The translations under genes and the position numbers were made by a program. Below, piece after piece: positions 29,550-38,768 of a stretch of 64,000 nt of DNA. Numbering within the stretch: position 1 is the first letter of the stretch; every line of letters begins with the position of its first letter. The notes beneath the pieces were generated by a model. It was not told the origin of the DNA. It was given only the letters and a program-made list of their open reading frames with translations, and ran no database searches. The DNA comes from DATCRE01 sp964235605 (GTDB lineage: Bacteria > Bacteroidota > Bacteroidia > Cytophagales > Cyclobacteriaceae), in NCBI GenBank assembly GCA_964235605.1, contig CAXSCR010000014.1, positions 14,356 through 78,355 on the forward strand, written 5' to 3'.

Positions 29550-32500
29550 TTAGCGTAACAAAACCACGCCTCCGCGTTTTTCTTGTATTTTGCTATTCTC
29601 ACTATTTTCTCCTTTGAACTTCGCGACCCATGTATAAGTTCCTGCAGGTAAAGTGGTACCTGAATTATTAAAAGTACCATTCCATCTAAAATTCAGGTCT
29701 GCAGATTGATAAACCATTTCTCCCCAACGGTTGAAAATGAATATCTGGAAATCTTCTTCAGAAACATGAAGGGAAAAGACATTGAATTCTATGTTGGCTG
29801 CTTTACCTGTAATGGGTCTAAATGCTGTTGGTGCATTAAGCACGGGTGTGCATTGTTTTCTAATCTCGGTTGCTGCTGTTCGCGGACAATCTGTAGAATT
29901 ATCGATCAACATAACGCTATAGGTACCAAGAGATGTGGCCAAAAATGTAGGCTGGCCTGCGAATGCAGTTTGTTCTACATTATCTAAGAACCATTGGTAA
30001 TCGCTAAAATTCGAGCCGGGGGTTAATGCTACGCTTGCAGGTGGTTCTTGATCAGGGCATAAAAATGCTCTAACCGGCATATTGATGGGGATTAGCGTTG
30101 GCAATGATACGTTTCTTGAAAAAGTTGCAGTACAAGTTCCATCAGATACTTCGACTTCATAGTCACCTTGCTTAGTATCGGTCCATGTGTCGACGTTTGA
30201 ATTAGGAAGCGTATTACCATTAAACGACCATTCATAAGATGTTACCTGGCGGTTAGGGTTTGCTGTTAAGGTGAATGGAGTACCAGAGCATAACGGAAGA
30301 TCAATTGTGCCACTAAGTACACCTTGTGCAATTATATCAACTGGGAGGGGAGAACTGGCAACAGCCGGGCATGCTGTTATGGTGCTTGTAACTTCTACAT
30401 AATAACTGCCAGATCCATACTGACTCACATCTATCATATTGTTACTTGGTGGAAGTTGAGTATTTGTAGGAGTTGCTACTTTATACCAATCATAGAAATA
30501 ACTTCCAGAAGGAGTGGCAGTAAGCACAACCGGGTTTACGCACGTACTAGCAGTGATGTTTGGTGTGATATTATCGACGGTTACTCTTTGCGTAAGTGTA
30601 CCTGGACAATCTGCACCTCCATTTGATGCTGTAAGGACCATATTCCATCCAACGGGATTTGAGTTGACAGTAACAGTAGGCGCATTAACTAGTAAGTCGG
30701 TAAGACTTCCTGCCTCAGAGAGAGACCAATCGAAACTGGTAGCTGCAGGCGAAGTTACTGCTGTTAAATTCCCATTACAAATATCAGATAAATCAAAAGA
30801 AACAGTAATTGTTGGATCCGGATTTAAAAGGAATGGTAATGAAGGATTCGTACAGGACCCTGTCGTTACTTCGACAATGTAAGAGGTTCCACTAGGCAGT
30901 GCGATATTGTTTGGTAATCCGCTTGACAGTAAAGTACCAGCGTCAGCAACTAAGCCTGTTGAGACATCTACGATTCTGTAATCAATGGGCGTTGCGATTG
31001 CAGGTGTTGTTATTATGTTAATTTTTAAACTAGGATCGCAAAATCCATTTCTTGTAGGATTAACAGTAAATGCACTGGTACCATTTAACGACGTTACGAC
31101 AGGTGTAGAACAAGTTGTAATTTCATCACGAACTGTAACCGTATAAGCACCTCCCGAAAGGCCAGTAATCAAAGTTGGTGTATTAAAAGGTACGGATGCT
31201 GAAGCTCCTCCAGGAGGAGTGACTGTATAAGTAAGGATATCTGTTGCAGGTGAAGGCGCCGTTACCGTTAGATTAATGGTTCCATCATTACTAGTACAGT
31301 TAGTTGGATCGGTAGGTAATGCTGTGAACACAGGAGATTGCTGAACAAGATAGGTTACTGAATCACTTACTTTACATGCACTGTTGGTCGGTAAGGTAAA
31401 GACTACTTTATATTTGAATGTGCCCGGTACACTAAAATCAGCGGGTTGAGTAGAACCCGTGCCGCCAACAGCACTACCATTTAAGGTCCAACTATGTGTA
31501 TTGAAATTAAGATTGGTATTTAAAATTTTACTTGCACCTGCCTGAGAGCAAACTAATGAATCAGGACCAAGATCTATAGGACGTGGAAGCGGGGAAATAA
31601 CATTAATATTTCCATTTGTGGTACAACCACCCGGCCCAGTAACAGCAACAGCATAAGTACCAAGTTGGTTAACTGACAAAATTTTAGTAGTGTCGCCTGT
31701 TGTTGGCCATAGGTACGTTAACCCGCTCGTAGCAGTAGGATTAGCATTCAACTGTACAGAGTAAGCGCAAAGCGGAACTGTGGCAGTGGGATCAGGAGGA
31801 TAGGCAAATATCTGAACCACCTGTGGTGGTAAGCTCATTAAAAATCCACAACGGTTCGATATGGTAAGAATAACATTATAGGTACCTGGAGCTGAATAAA
31901 CATGTGATACTTGAGTAAGATTTATTCCCGATACAACTGTTCCGTCACCAAATGAATAACTAAGATTATCAATTACATCGGTACCACTACCTGTAAAAAC
32001 GGTACTATCACCAAAACAAACACCACTAAAACTCAGACTCGGCCCATTAAATGAATTGTTGGCAAATGATATAAAATTAGGTAGGCCAAGATTGCTATGC
32101 GCACCAGGAGATGCTGTGGTATTCAAGTTAAAACCATTAAGAGTAATTGTTGATGCTAAAGTTGGGCTTGGATTCAAAGTTACCGTCGCTAGAAAATCAC
32201 TTCCGTCAACAGCTACATAGATTTGTCCATCGGGTCCGCTTTGTATGGCGCCTAATTTCCCGGCAACAGGTGTAACCAAAGGTGGCAATATCGGCATCAA
32301 CAAAGTGTCAATAGCAAATTCAACCAGACTTGAATTAGGTGCGCCTGAAATTGTAGTTAATAGTTTGTTTCCAGAAAACTCAATACCATAAATTTGACCT
32401 GTTGCAATATTCGTATCAGCTACTCGGTAATTTGTAAGTATACCCGTTGCACTATCAAAGTCAAATAACTCAACGACGTTAGATGTCCCTGGATTTGATA

Positions 32501-34814
32501 AGGCAACAGCGAGAATGTTTTGATTTCCTAATTCCATATAACCCTGGCCTTCAGATCCTGTTATAGAAAAAGAATGATCTGATCCAATATTTGTTATTAC
32601 CGGATTCCCTATACCCGTGGCCGTGATGGGATAAGCTCTGAACGCATTGTTCCCGTATTCATGGGCAATTAACCAGCTACCATTGGATGTAATTCGCTCC
32701 GTACTGTTTGAAAAAAGTAGTTGGTTAAATTCAACGACCTGTCCATTGGTACCTTTTTTTAGATCGAATAGAGAATAACTAAGATTAAAAGAAGAAGCAA
32801 CATCAGTTGGTTGCGTGGAAAAAATATAGAACAACGTTTCATCACCAGGAACAGGAATTATCACCGATGATTGTGTTGACTCTTCTCTACCGCCAAGTCC
32901 AGGTGGATTCGGCGCGGGTGTTATGTCTGTTTTTGTCCTATCAAAAATACTCTGACCATCTGTTGAGAATATAATTTGCCCGTTGTTGTCACCAATTACA
33001 GCGCTTCCTTCTTCCGTGTTTAAAGGCCCAGCAATGGCAACTGCCGGCCCATTAGAAGGAGGTGTTCTAAACAATGGATTAAAATCTATTCCCGCTCCTT
33101 CACCAAAATGCCATATGTTAGCGCGCATGTCTTGAATGCCGTACTCTTTAATGTTAACACTAGCGTAAGCTTCACAACCCGCGCCATCACCAACGATAAG
33201 GTAATAGACGCCTATTGAATCCGGACTTAAGGTTGTTGTTTGATTACCTAATTGTCCCGCAGGCCCATACCACTCTGTAGTTACAGGTGTGCCGGTTACT
33301 TGCGCAGTTAATGTAAAGCACCCTGATGTACAGCCTGGAATATTGCGATCTTTTGGAAAGGGTAACTCGGCACTACACGCAGTTGTGTCTGAAACTAAAT
33401 TGATTTGAAGATCAAATTGTTTAACAGTAACATCATGTGAAACACTTGCAGAGTCACCATTTAAATAGGCAGTAACCTTGGCATTAAAAGTTCCTGCTGT
33501 AGTGTACGTGTGAACGGGATTCCATCCAGTACCAAATGAACCATCAGCAAAATCCCACACAAGGCTATCGGCGCCAAGCTCTACTGTAGGAAGGAAGGAA
33601 GCTGGTGAATTCGCGCAGGCTACAGGTGGAACAAAGTCTACTGTGATCTTAATCGTATCTTTTGGAGCAAATGACGGAAACTGATGAGAATTAAAGTTAA
33701 TAGAAGCTGCACCATTTGTGAATGCCTGGCGACGGTATCTAACCTTGCTGGCTATGCTATCCGTATCTAATATCCTTCCAACTAAAAATGTTCCTGGAGC
33801 TGATTCATAAATGTGATAAATGGTGCTATCAGGAGCCATCTGTAAACCATAGCTTGATGTAATGCTATTCGTAAGAATAGATGTAGGAAGAAGGGTTGGA
33901 TCGGTAAGATCATATTGCAGAAGATCAGGATTAACAGTAGGTGTTTGTCCACTTACAGAAACATACAGGTACCTATTATCTTTACTCCATTCCGTATCAT
34001 ATATATCTAGTGAGGCAGCAGCGCTTAAGTTTAAAGGAATTGTTTTATTTAGTGTAGATGCAGTTATCCCCGCATCGTCAAAAGTTATGAACTCAATGTT
34101 TCTGCCAGCTTCTTTTGGAGAAACGGAGATTAAATCTAGAGTAGGGTTGTAAGCAAAATTAGCTGCATTCCCAATGGAACCAAGCGGAAAAGAAGTTGGA
34201 ACTCCAATACCTGTAGCAGTTATTGGTGTGACCCAAAATGTGTTTGAAGCACTCTCATGATTTACTAACCAAAAATCTTCACCATTCTTATGGGGAATAA
34301 TTATCATTGCCTCAGATAATCCTGTAGGAAGGGTCGGAATGTTTTGGTTGATAAGCATAACCTGTCCTGTCGGAGGTGCAGGAGCATTGAGCCCTAAACT
34401 CATATCAACAATACTGTACTCTATTGTACCAGTGGCACTATTTGTAAAGATGTAATACGTGTTTGAAGCGCCAGGCGCTTTACAGATTGCAGCCGCTTGG
34501 TTTCGATCATTATCACCATTTAAACCAGTAGACATAGCCGAATGGTTAACATCATAAACGTTCTTGCCATCCGTATAAAAAAGCAAATTCCCTGTAACCG
34601 GGTCTGTCGCGACTGAACCACCACCTAGACCATAAAGTACAGCGGGCTTAGAAACAAGTACTGCATTGTAATTCGGACGATTAAACGCGATGCCACGAGG
34701 TTGATTACCAAAAAACCAATTACGTTGTGCGTTCTGAGCATGGGCTGAAAAAGCCACTGACAGCGTAATTACAAAAAAACAAAAATTTCGAAATTTATTG
34801 AAATGATGAAGCAT
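29550..34814 (-). CDS. Giant T9SS-exported protein with PKD domains and type B C-terminal signal
   Basis: 1754 residues. Signal peptide (1-26), then a beta-propeller-like region starting NWFFGNQPRGIAFN, a PKD domain near 420-490 (WDFADGSFGTGW), a second related propeller starting IWHFGEGAGIDFN near 605, a second PKD (YSFGDGTVVSG) and a long series of Ig-like/SprB-like segments with paired Cys. The last 90 residues (APTAFRPITG, ENDF-like SEEDFQIFIFNRWGE, WNG, AGTYTWVAKFKG, GGVVLLR) are the gliding-motility-associated type B sorting domain (CHU_C) used by the type IX secretion system. A surface adhesin or gliding-related role is expected. Divergent from its PorP/SprF partner. Confidence 0.9.
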   Translation of the reverse strand: MLHHFNKFRNFCFFVITLSVAFSAHAQNAQRNWFFGNQPRGIAFNRPNYNAVLVSKPAVLYGLGGGSVATDPVTGNLLFYTDGKNVYDVNHSAMSTGLNGDNDRNQAAAICKAPGASNTYYIFTNSATGTIEYSIVDMSLGLNAPAPPTGQVMLINQNIPTLPTGLSEAMIIIPHKNGEDFWLVNHESASNTFWVTPITATGIGVPTSFPLGSIGNAANFAYNPTLDLISVSPKEAGRNIEFITFDDAGITASTLNKTIPLNLSAAASLDIYDTEWSKDNRYLYVSVSGQTPTVNPDLLQYDLTDPTLLPTSILTNSITSSYGLQMAPDSTIYHIYESAPGTFLVGRILDTDSIASKVRYRRQAFTNGAASINFNSHQFPSFAPKDTIKITVDFVPPVACANSPASFLPTVELGADSLVWDFADGSFGTGWNPVHTYTTAGTFNAKVTAYLNGDSASVSHDVTVKQFDLQINLVSDTTACSAELPFPKDRNIPGCTSGCFTLTAQVTGTPVTTEWYGPAGQLGNQTTTLSPDSIGVYYLIVGDGAGCEAYASVNIKEYGIQDMRANIWHFGEGAGIDFNPLFRTPPSNGPAVAIAGPLNTEEGSAVIGDNNGQIIFSTDGQSIFDRTKTDITPAPNPPGLGGREESTQSSVIIPVPGDETLFYIFSTQPTDVASSFNLSYSLFDLKKGTNGQVVEFNQLLFSNSTERITSNGSWLIAHEYGNNAFRAYPITATGIGNPVITNIGSDHSFSITGSEGQGYMELGNQNILAVALSNPGTSNVVELFDFDSATGILTNYRVADTNIATGQIYGIEFSGNKLLTTISGAPNSSLVEFAIDTLLMPILPPLVTPVAGKLGAIQSGPDGQIYVAVDGSDFLATVTLNPSPTLASTITLNGFNLNTTASPGAHSNLGLPNFISFANNSFNGPSLSFSGVCFGDSTVFTGSGTDVIDNLSYSFGDGTVVSGINLTQVSHVYSAPGTYNVILTISNRCGFLMSLPPQVVQIFAYPPDPTATVPLCAYSVQLNANPTATSGLTYLWPTTGDTTKILSVNQLGTYAVAVTGPGGCTTNGNINVISPLPRPIDLGPDSLVCSQAGASKILNTNLNFNTHSWTLNGSAVGGTGSTQPADFSVPGTFKYKVVFTLPTNSACKVSDSVTYLVQQSPVFTALPTDPTNCTSNDGTINLTVTAPSPATDILTYTVTPPGGASASVPFNTPTLITGLSGGAYTVTVRDEITTCSTPVVTSLNGTSAFTVNPTRNGFCDPSLKINIITTPAIATPIDYRIVDVSTGLVADAGTLLSSGLPNNIALPSGTSYIVEVTTGSCTNPSLPFLLNPDPTITVSFDLSDICNGNLTAVTSPAATSFDWSLSEAGSLTDLLVNAPTVTVNSNPVGWNMVLTASNGGADCPGTLTQRVTVDNITPNITASTCVNPVVLTATPSGSYFYDWYKVATPTNTQLPPSNNMIDVSQYGSGSYYVEVTSTITACPAVASSPLPVDIIAQGVLSGTIDLPLCSGTPFTLTANPNRQVTSYEWSFNGNTLPNSNVDTWTDTKQGDYEVEVSDGTCTATFSRNVSLPTLIPINMPVRAFLCPDQEPPASVALTPGSNFSDYQWFLDNVEQTAFAGQPTFLATSLGTYSVMLIDNSTDCPRTAATEIRKQCTPVLNAPTAFRPITGKAANIEFNVFSLHVSEEDFQIFIFNRWGEMVYQSADLNFRWNGTFNNSGTTLPAGTYTWVAKFKGENSENSKIQEKRGGVVLLR

Positions 34815-35068
34815 CGTTATACCTTCTCGCTGTTAAACACTGATTTTAGATAGATTTCTTGGACAAATATTAAAACGCCCAAGTTTATTAAAAGTATACA
34901 ATTTGAACTAAAAATAACGTTAAGAATCTTGTCACAGAAGCTAACATTAATGAACAGTCTCAAAATTAAAGTTTAATCTTATGAATTCAGTTTTCATAAA
35001 TTTCATTTAATCTGTTAATTTGCCCGCTGAGGATGATATTAAATTGACGTATTTAACCCAATAACCTG

Positions 35069-36112
35069 ATGTACAGGATACTCCTGATAAGTTGTGTATT
35101 AATACTAGCATGTGAAGTAGCTGTAACTGCCCAGGATCCTCAATTCTCCCAGTTTTATGCTGCACCCTTATACTTAAATCCTGCGCTGGCTGGCTCAACA
35201 GGCCAAGCAAGGGCAGGCGTCAACTATAGAAATCAATGGCCTTCAATTGATGCGAACTTTACTTCAACTTCTGCATTTTTTGACTATTTTATTGAAGATA
35301 AGAATAGTGGCATTGGTGCCATGCTTATGAGCGATCGAGAAGGACTTGCGGGTCTTCGCTCAATCAGCCTTGCTTTGCAATATTCTTATGAGCTGAAAAT
35401 TGATGAAAACTTAGGGTTTCGTCCCGGCTTCCAAGTAGCATTATTCAATAGAAATGTAAATTTTGAAAAACTTAAATTTGCTGATCAGTATAATTCTGCT
35501 ACGAATGATTTTACGGGAGTAACGCAAGAAGACCTAAATAACCCTGCAAGCAGAACATTCCTTGATTTCTCTGCCGGTGGTGTCTTCTTCACTAAATCTG
35601 CCTGGATAGGTGGCGCGGTAAACCATCTTAATACGCCTAACCAATCCATCATTGGCGAAGTGAGCAGGCTTCCTATGAAGGCTTCAATTCATGGCGGTTT
35701 TAAGTATTTCTTGAAACCTGGATCAGTGGTAGGTAAAGGTACCGGACAGCGAAATGCGGAACGAAGTATTTCCCCAGCCCTTCAATACCGGCATCAAGGA
35801 AAATTTGATCAGATGGATGTTGGGTTATATTTCACTTTTGAACCTATTGTATTGGGAACATGGTACAGAGGTATTCCATTTAAAAACGTCAATGGTTTTG
35901 TTAATAATGAATCCATTGTGCTTTTAATTGGCTTCACGCAATTAGGCGCCAAAGACGCCATCAATATTGGGTATAGTTATGACTACACAATTTCCAAACT
36001 TGGCCCTGGAAGCGGAGGAGCACACGAGTTTAGCCTTGTTTATACTTGGCCGATGCGCAACCCACGTAAACCACCAAGAGATAAATTGATTATTCCTTGT
36101 CCTACTTTCTAG
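35069..36112 (+). CDS. PorP/SprF family type IX secretion membrane protein
   Basis: 347 residues. Signal peptide (1-21) followed by DPQFSQFYAAPLYLNPALAGS, the hallmark N-terminus of PorP/SprF outer-membrane proteins, then a beta-barrel with alternating strands to the C-terminus. SprF-type proteins are needed for secretion or anchoring of specific large substrates with type B C-terminal domains and are normally encoded beside them; here the neighbour is the divergent 1754-residue protein. The start ATG is at 35069. Confidence 0.92.
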   Translation: MYRILLISCVLILACEVAVTAQDPQFSQFYAAPLYLNPALAGSTGQARAGVNYRNQWPSIDANFTSTSAFFDYFIEDKNSGIGAMLMSDREGLAGLRSISLALQYSYELKIDENLGFRPGFQVALFNRNVNFEKLKFADQYNSATNDFTGVTQEDLNNPASRTFLDFSAGGVFFTKSAWIGGAVNHLNTPNQSIIGEVSRLPMKASIHGGFKYFLKPGSVVGKGTGQRNAERSISPALQYRHQGKFDQMDVGLYFTFEPIVLGTWYRGIPFKNVNGFVNNESIVLLIGFTQLGAKDAINIGYSYDYTISKLGPGSGGAHEFSLVYTWPMRNPRKPPRDKLIIPCPTF

Positions 36113-36143
36113 CACATGAATTGGTGTTTTCAGTATTAATAGC

Positions 36144-36166
36144 GTGGGCTTGCCCTATAAGCCCAC
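36144..36166 (+). terminator. Hairpin after the porP/sprF-like gene
   Basis: GTGGGCTT pairs with AAGCCCAC around a seven-base loop, 32 bases after the stop codon. No T run follows, so termination strength is uncertain. Confidence 0.5.
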
Positions 36167-36292
36167 AAGTTCACTTCAGTCTTTCCAAATTTTATAAATC
36201 ATTATCGCTCCAGACTTCAAGCTTCAGCCGTCTAGGATAATTATTATTAAATAATTGGGAAAAAATGTGATCTAAGTTCCGTTTTTATCGTT

Positions 36293-36300
36293 TAATTTTG
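36293..36300 (+). promoter_or_regulatory. Candidate -7 box of the arginine operon leader
   Basis: TAATTTTG matches the Bacteroidota -7 consensus TAnnTTTG exactly and lies about 57 bases before the leader peptide start. A matching -33 box is not evident, so this is a weak call. Confidence 0.35.
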
Positions 36301-36356
36301 CTGGGATAAAAAACTAAACTGATGACTTTTATCTGACTTTAACCCGTTATAAGAAA

Positions 36357-36485
36357 TTGAAAACATTGTTCACCATCGTATCAGCAGCACTAGCTGCTTA
36401 TCACTCAACCAGAACTACTCAGTTCTTCGCATTGGCCTGCACGGTGACTAGGCGACCGCGACCATTACGCTTTGCGCGTATCTGA
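36357..36485 (+). CDS. Arg-rich leader peptide of the arginine operon (candidate)
   Basis: A TTG-started ORF of 42 residues begins MKTLFTIVSAALAAYHSTR and ends CTVTRRPRPLRFARI: five of the last eleven residues are arginine. It lies 112 bases before the first gene of the arginine cluster and is followed by alternative hairpins and a T-rich tract. Stalling at the Arg codons when charged tRNA-Arg is scarce would favour readthrough into the biosynthetic genes, as in classical amino-acid attenuators. Codon use is mixed (agg, cga, cgc, cgt). No homologue is known to me; the start codon is uncertain. Confidence 0.6.
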   Translation: MKTLFTIVSAALAAYHSTRTTQFFALACTVTRRPRPLRFARI

Positions 36486-36538
36486 TACTGTCAGCTACAT
36501 AATTTGAAAAACAGCGTGATGTCAAGGACATTATCTGC

Positions 36539-36564
36539 GCATGCATTTAGGCATGTTTTGTTTT
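36539..36564 (+). terminator. Attenuator-type terminator before the arginine genes
   Basis: GCATGC (36539-36544) pairs with GCATGT (36551-36556) and is followed by TTTGTTTT. A stronger upstream helix TGATGTC/GACATTA near 36517-36533, and TGCGC words shared by leader peptide and terminator arm, allow competing structures. Confidence 0.45.
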
Positions 36565-36596
36565 CATTCATTATCTAACAACCACTACGAATAACA

Positions 36597-37364
36597 TTGG
36601 AAAATAATAAAATCATTATCAGGCTTGCAACCCCTGATGACAACCATTACGCTGAAACCATCACTACGGAGATGGAAGAATCAGCTAAGGCGCGTGGCAC
36701 AGGTATCGCAAAGCGCTCCCCGGACTATATCGTTACTAAAATAGAGGAAGGCAAGGCTGTTATAGCTGTTACCGCTGAGGGTGTCTGGGTTGGCTTTTGT
36801 TACATTGAAGCTTGGGAACATGGAAAATATGTTGCGAACTCCGGTCTTATCGTAGCTCCCGCTTTTAGAAAAAGCGGTGTTGCCAAAGACATCAAGAGAA
36901 AAGTCTTCGAGCTTTCACGTGTCAAATATCCAGACGCGAAAATTTTTGGTTTGACTACAGGCCTTGCGGTAATGAAGATCAATTCTGATTTAGGGTATGA
37001 GCCCGTAACCTATTCTGAGCTTACTACAGATGAGGAATTCTGGAAGGGTTGTCGTAGTTGTGTAAACTATGAGATACTGAAGAGCAAGGATCGTAAGAAT
37101 TGCATGTGCACGGCTATGCTATTTGATCCTGCGGAAGCAGAAGAAAAAAAGAAGGCCCTTACACAAACTGAGCCAGTAATGGCTACTGCCGACGACGACG
37201 ATCAGCACCATATGAAAAGACGTGAGTTTGAGGGTAACGCTACATTATTCGGGCGGTGGTTGCGTTTTAAACAATTTGTATTGTTACGTGGCTGGAGGAA
37301 AGACGGCGGTACAGATCAGTCTGAGAAGAAGAATTCCTTATTAAGCTTATTTTTCTTTTGGTAA
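36597..37364 (+). CDS. GNAT acyltransferase of the arginine cluster (probable acylglutamate synthase)
   Basis: 255 residues from a TTG start. A GNAT domain spans about 5-150 with the acyl-CoA loop PAFRKSGVAKDI (88-99) and a conserved LTTGLAVMKIN segment. A family-specific tail follows with C152, C155, C169 and C171 (CxxC...CxC), probably a metal site, and a poorly conserved basic C-terminus. The cluster has argB, argC, argD, argE but no argJ, so an enzyme must acylate glutamate; this gene, first in the operon, is the obvious candidate. Direct enzymology of the family is unknown to me. Confidence 0.75.
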   Translation: MENNKIIIRLATPDDNHYAETITTEMEESAKARGTGIAKRSPDYIVTKIEEGKAVIAVTAEGVWVGFCYIEAWEHGKYVANSGLIVAPAFRKSGVAKDIKRKVFELSRVKYPDAKIFGLTTGLAVMKINSDLGYEPVTYSELTTDEEFWKGCRSCVNYEILKSKDRKNCMCTAMLFDPAEAEEKKKALTQTEPVMATADDDDQHHMKRREFEGNATLFGRWLRFKQFVLLRGWRKDGGTDQSEKKNSLLSLFFFW

Positions 37365-37446
37365 TCAATAAATCATAATTTAAAGATTTGGTATAGTGTA
37401 AATTGCGATCAATTTTGCACCGTTGAACTTTGGCCAAAATAATGAC

Positions 37447-38676
37447 ATGAAGAAAAAAGTTGTTTTAGCATTTAGTGGAGGATTAGATACTTCTTACTGC
37501 GTAAAGTATTTAGGAGAAGACCAGGGGTATGAGGTACATACTATAACTGTTAATACCGGAGGCTTTGATGAAGCTGAAGTAAAGGCTATAGAAAAACGCG
37601 CCAAGGACCTTGGAGTTGCTTCACATACCACAGTTGATGAAACCAAAAATTACTACGAGAAAGTAATTCGTTATTTAATTTATGGTAATTCACTAAAGAA
37701 TAATACGTACCCGCTAAGTGTTAGCGCCGAACGTATGTCACAGGCTTTAGCTGTTGCGAATTATGCAAAAGAATTAAAAGCAGATGCCGTAGCACATGGA
37801 AGTACAGGTGCAGGAAATGATCAAGTAAGATTTGATATGATCTTTCATGTACTTATTCCTAATGTAGAAATCATCACACCAATCCGTGATATGAAACTTT
37901 CCCGCGAAGCGGAAATCAATTACCTCAAAGGCAAAGGCGTACAAATGAATTTTGATAAGGCCATGTACTCCGTTAACAAAGGAATTTGGGGTACATCGGT
38001 TGGCGGTAAAGAAACACTCAATTCATTAGGTATGTTGCCTGAAGAAGCTTTCCCTACACAGTTGGAAAAACAAGGAACAGAGAAAGTAACGTTATCTTTT
38101 AATAAAGGAGAACTAGTTAAAATAAACGATAAGAAATTTGATCATCCTGCTGATGCTATTCAGTATTTACAAACTATAGCAGGCGCGTATGCGATAGGCC
38201 GCGATGTACACGTAGGAGATACCATTATTGGCATTAAAGGCCGCGTTGGGTTTGAGGCGGCAGCACCGATGTTAATTATAAAAGCACATCATGCGTTAGA
38301 AAAACATGTGCTCACCAAATGGCAGTTAAGTTGGAAAGATCAGCTTGCGCAATTCTATGGCAACTGGCTACATGAAGGTCAATATCTTGACCCTATCATG
38401 AGAGACATAGAAAGTTTTCTAACGAGCTCGCAAAAGAATGTAACAGGTGAAGTACATGTACAACTATATCCGTATAGATTTCAAATATTGGGAATTGAAT
38501 CTAAATACGATTTGATGTCTTCTAAGTTTGGAAAATATGGTGAGGAGAATCTTGGCTGGTCAGGTGATGATGTTCGCGGCTTCTCGAAGATTTTTGGTAA
38601 CCAAACCATGATCTATCACCAAGTTGCTTCACATAACGAAGAGCAGAAGGCAGAAAGCAAAAAGCAAAAAGTTTGA
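37447..38676 (+). CDS. argG: Argininosuccinate synthase
   Basis: 409 residues from the ATG at 37447; a TTG further upstream would add eight residues without homology. ATP pyrophosphatase motif AFSGGLDTSYC at the N-terminus, then the HGSTGAGNDQVRF and PLSVSAERMSQ segments of type II ArgG enzymes. It joins citrulline and aspartate using ATP, the penultimate step to arginine. A near-consensus promoter (TTTG near 37388, CAATTTTG near 37407) may give an internal transcript. The C-terminus ends in a low-complexity QKAESKKQK tail made by an intergenic-type repeat that has run into the gene. Confidence 0.95.
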   Translation: MKKKVVLAFSGGLDTSYCVKYLGEDQGYEVHTITVNTGGFDEAEVKAIEKRAKDLGVASHTTVDETKNYYEKVIRYLIYGNSLKNNTYPLSVSAERMSQALAVANYAKELKADAVAHGSTGAGNDQVRFDMIFHVLIPNVEIITPIRDMKLSREAEINYLKGKGVQMNFDKAMYSVNKGIWGTSVGGKETLNSLGMLPEEAFPTQLEKQGTEKVTLSFNKGELVKINDKKFDHPADAIQYLQTIAGAYAIGRDVHVGDTIIGIKGRVGFEAAAPMLIIKAHHALEKHVLTKWQLSWKDQLAQFYGNWLHEGQYLDPIMRDIESFLTSSQKNVTGEVHVQLYPYRFQILGIESKYDLMSSKFGKYGEENLGWSGDDVRGFSKIFGNQTMIYHQVASHNEEQKAESKKQKV

Positions 38677-38683
38677 ACTTTTT
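38666..38683 (+). terminator. Small palindrome at the argG stop codon
   Basis: AAAAAGTT pairs with AACTTTTT around the TGA stop codon of argG, after an A-rich run of caaaaag repeats. It may act as a weak terminator. Confidence 0.4.
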
Positions 38684-38768
38684 CAATACTACAAAATACG
38701 TAATCATATAAACAGTATTCTATCTTTTGTGAATTGTGCTTTAAGCGTTTGCTTCGAGCTATTAAGCT

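Noticed and set aside
29706..34152. Several plus-strand ORFs of 90-120 codons
   Set aside because: They are shadows opposite the 1754-residue T9SS substrate, Cys-rich and without any domain sense.
37423..37446. TTG start adding eight residues to argG
   Set aside because: The added residues are not part of the family; the ATG at 37447 gives the normal ArgG N-terminus.
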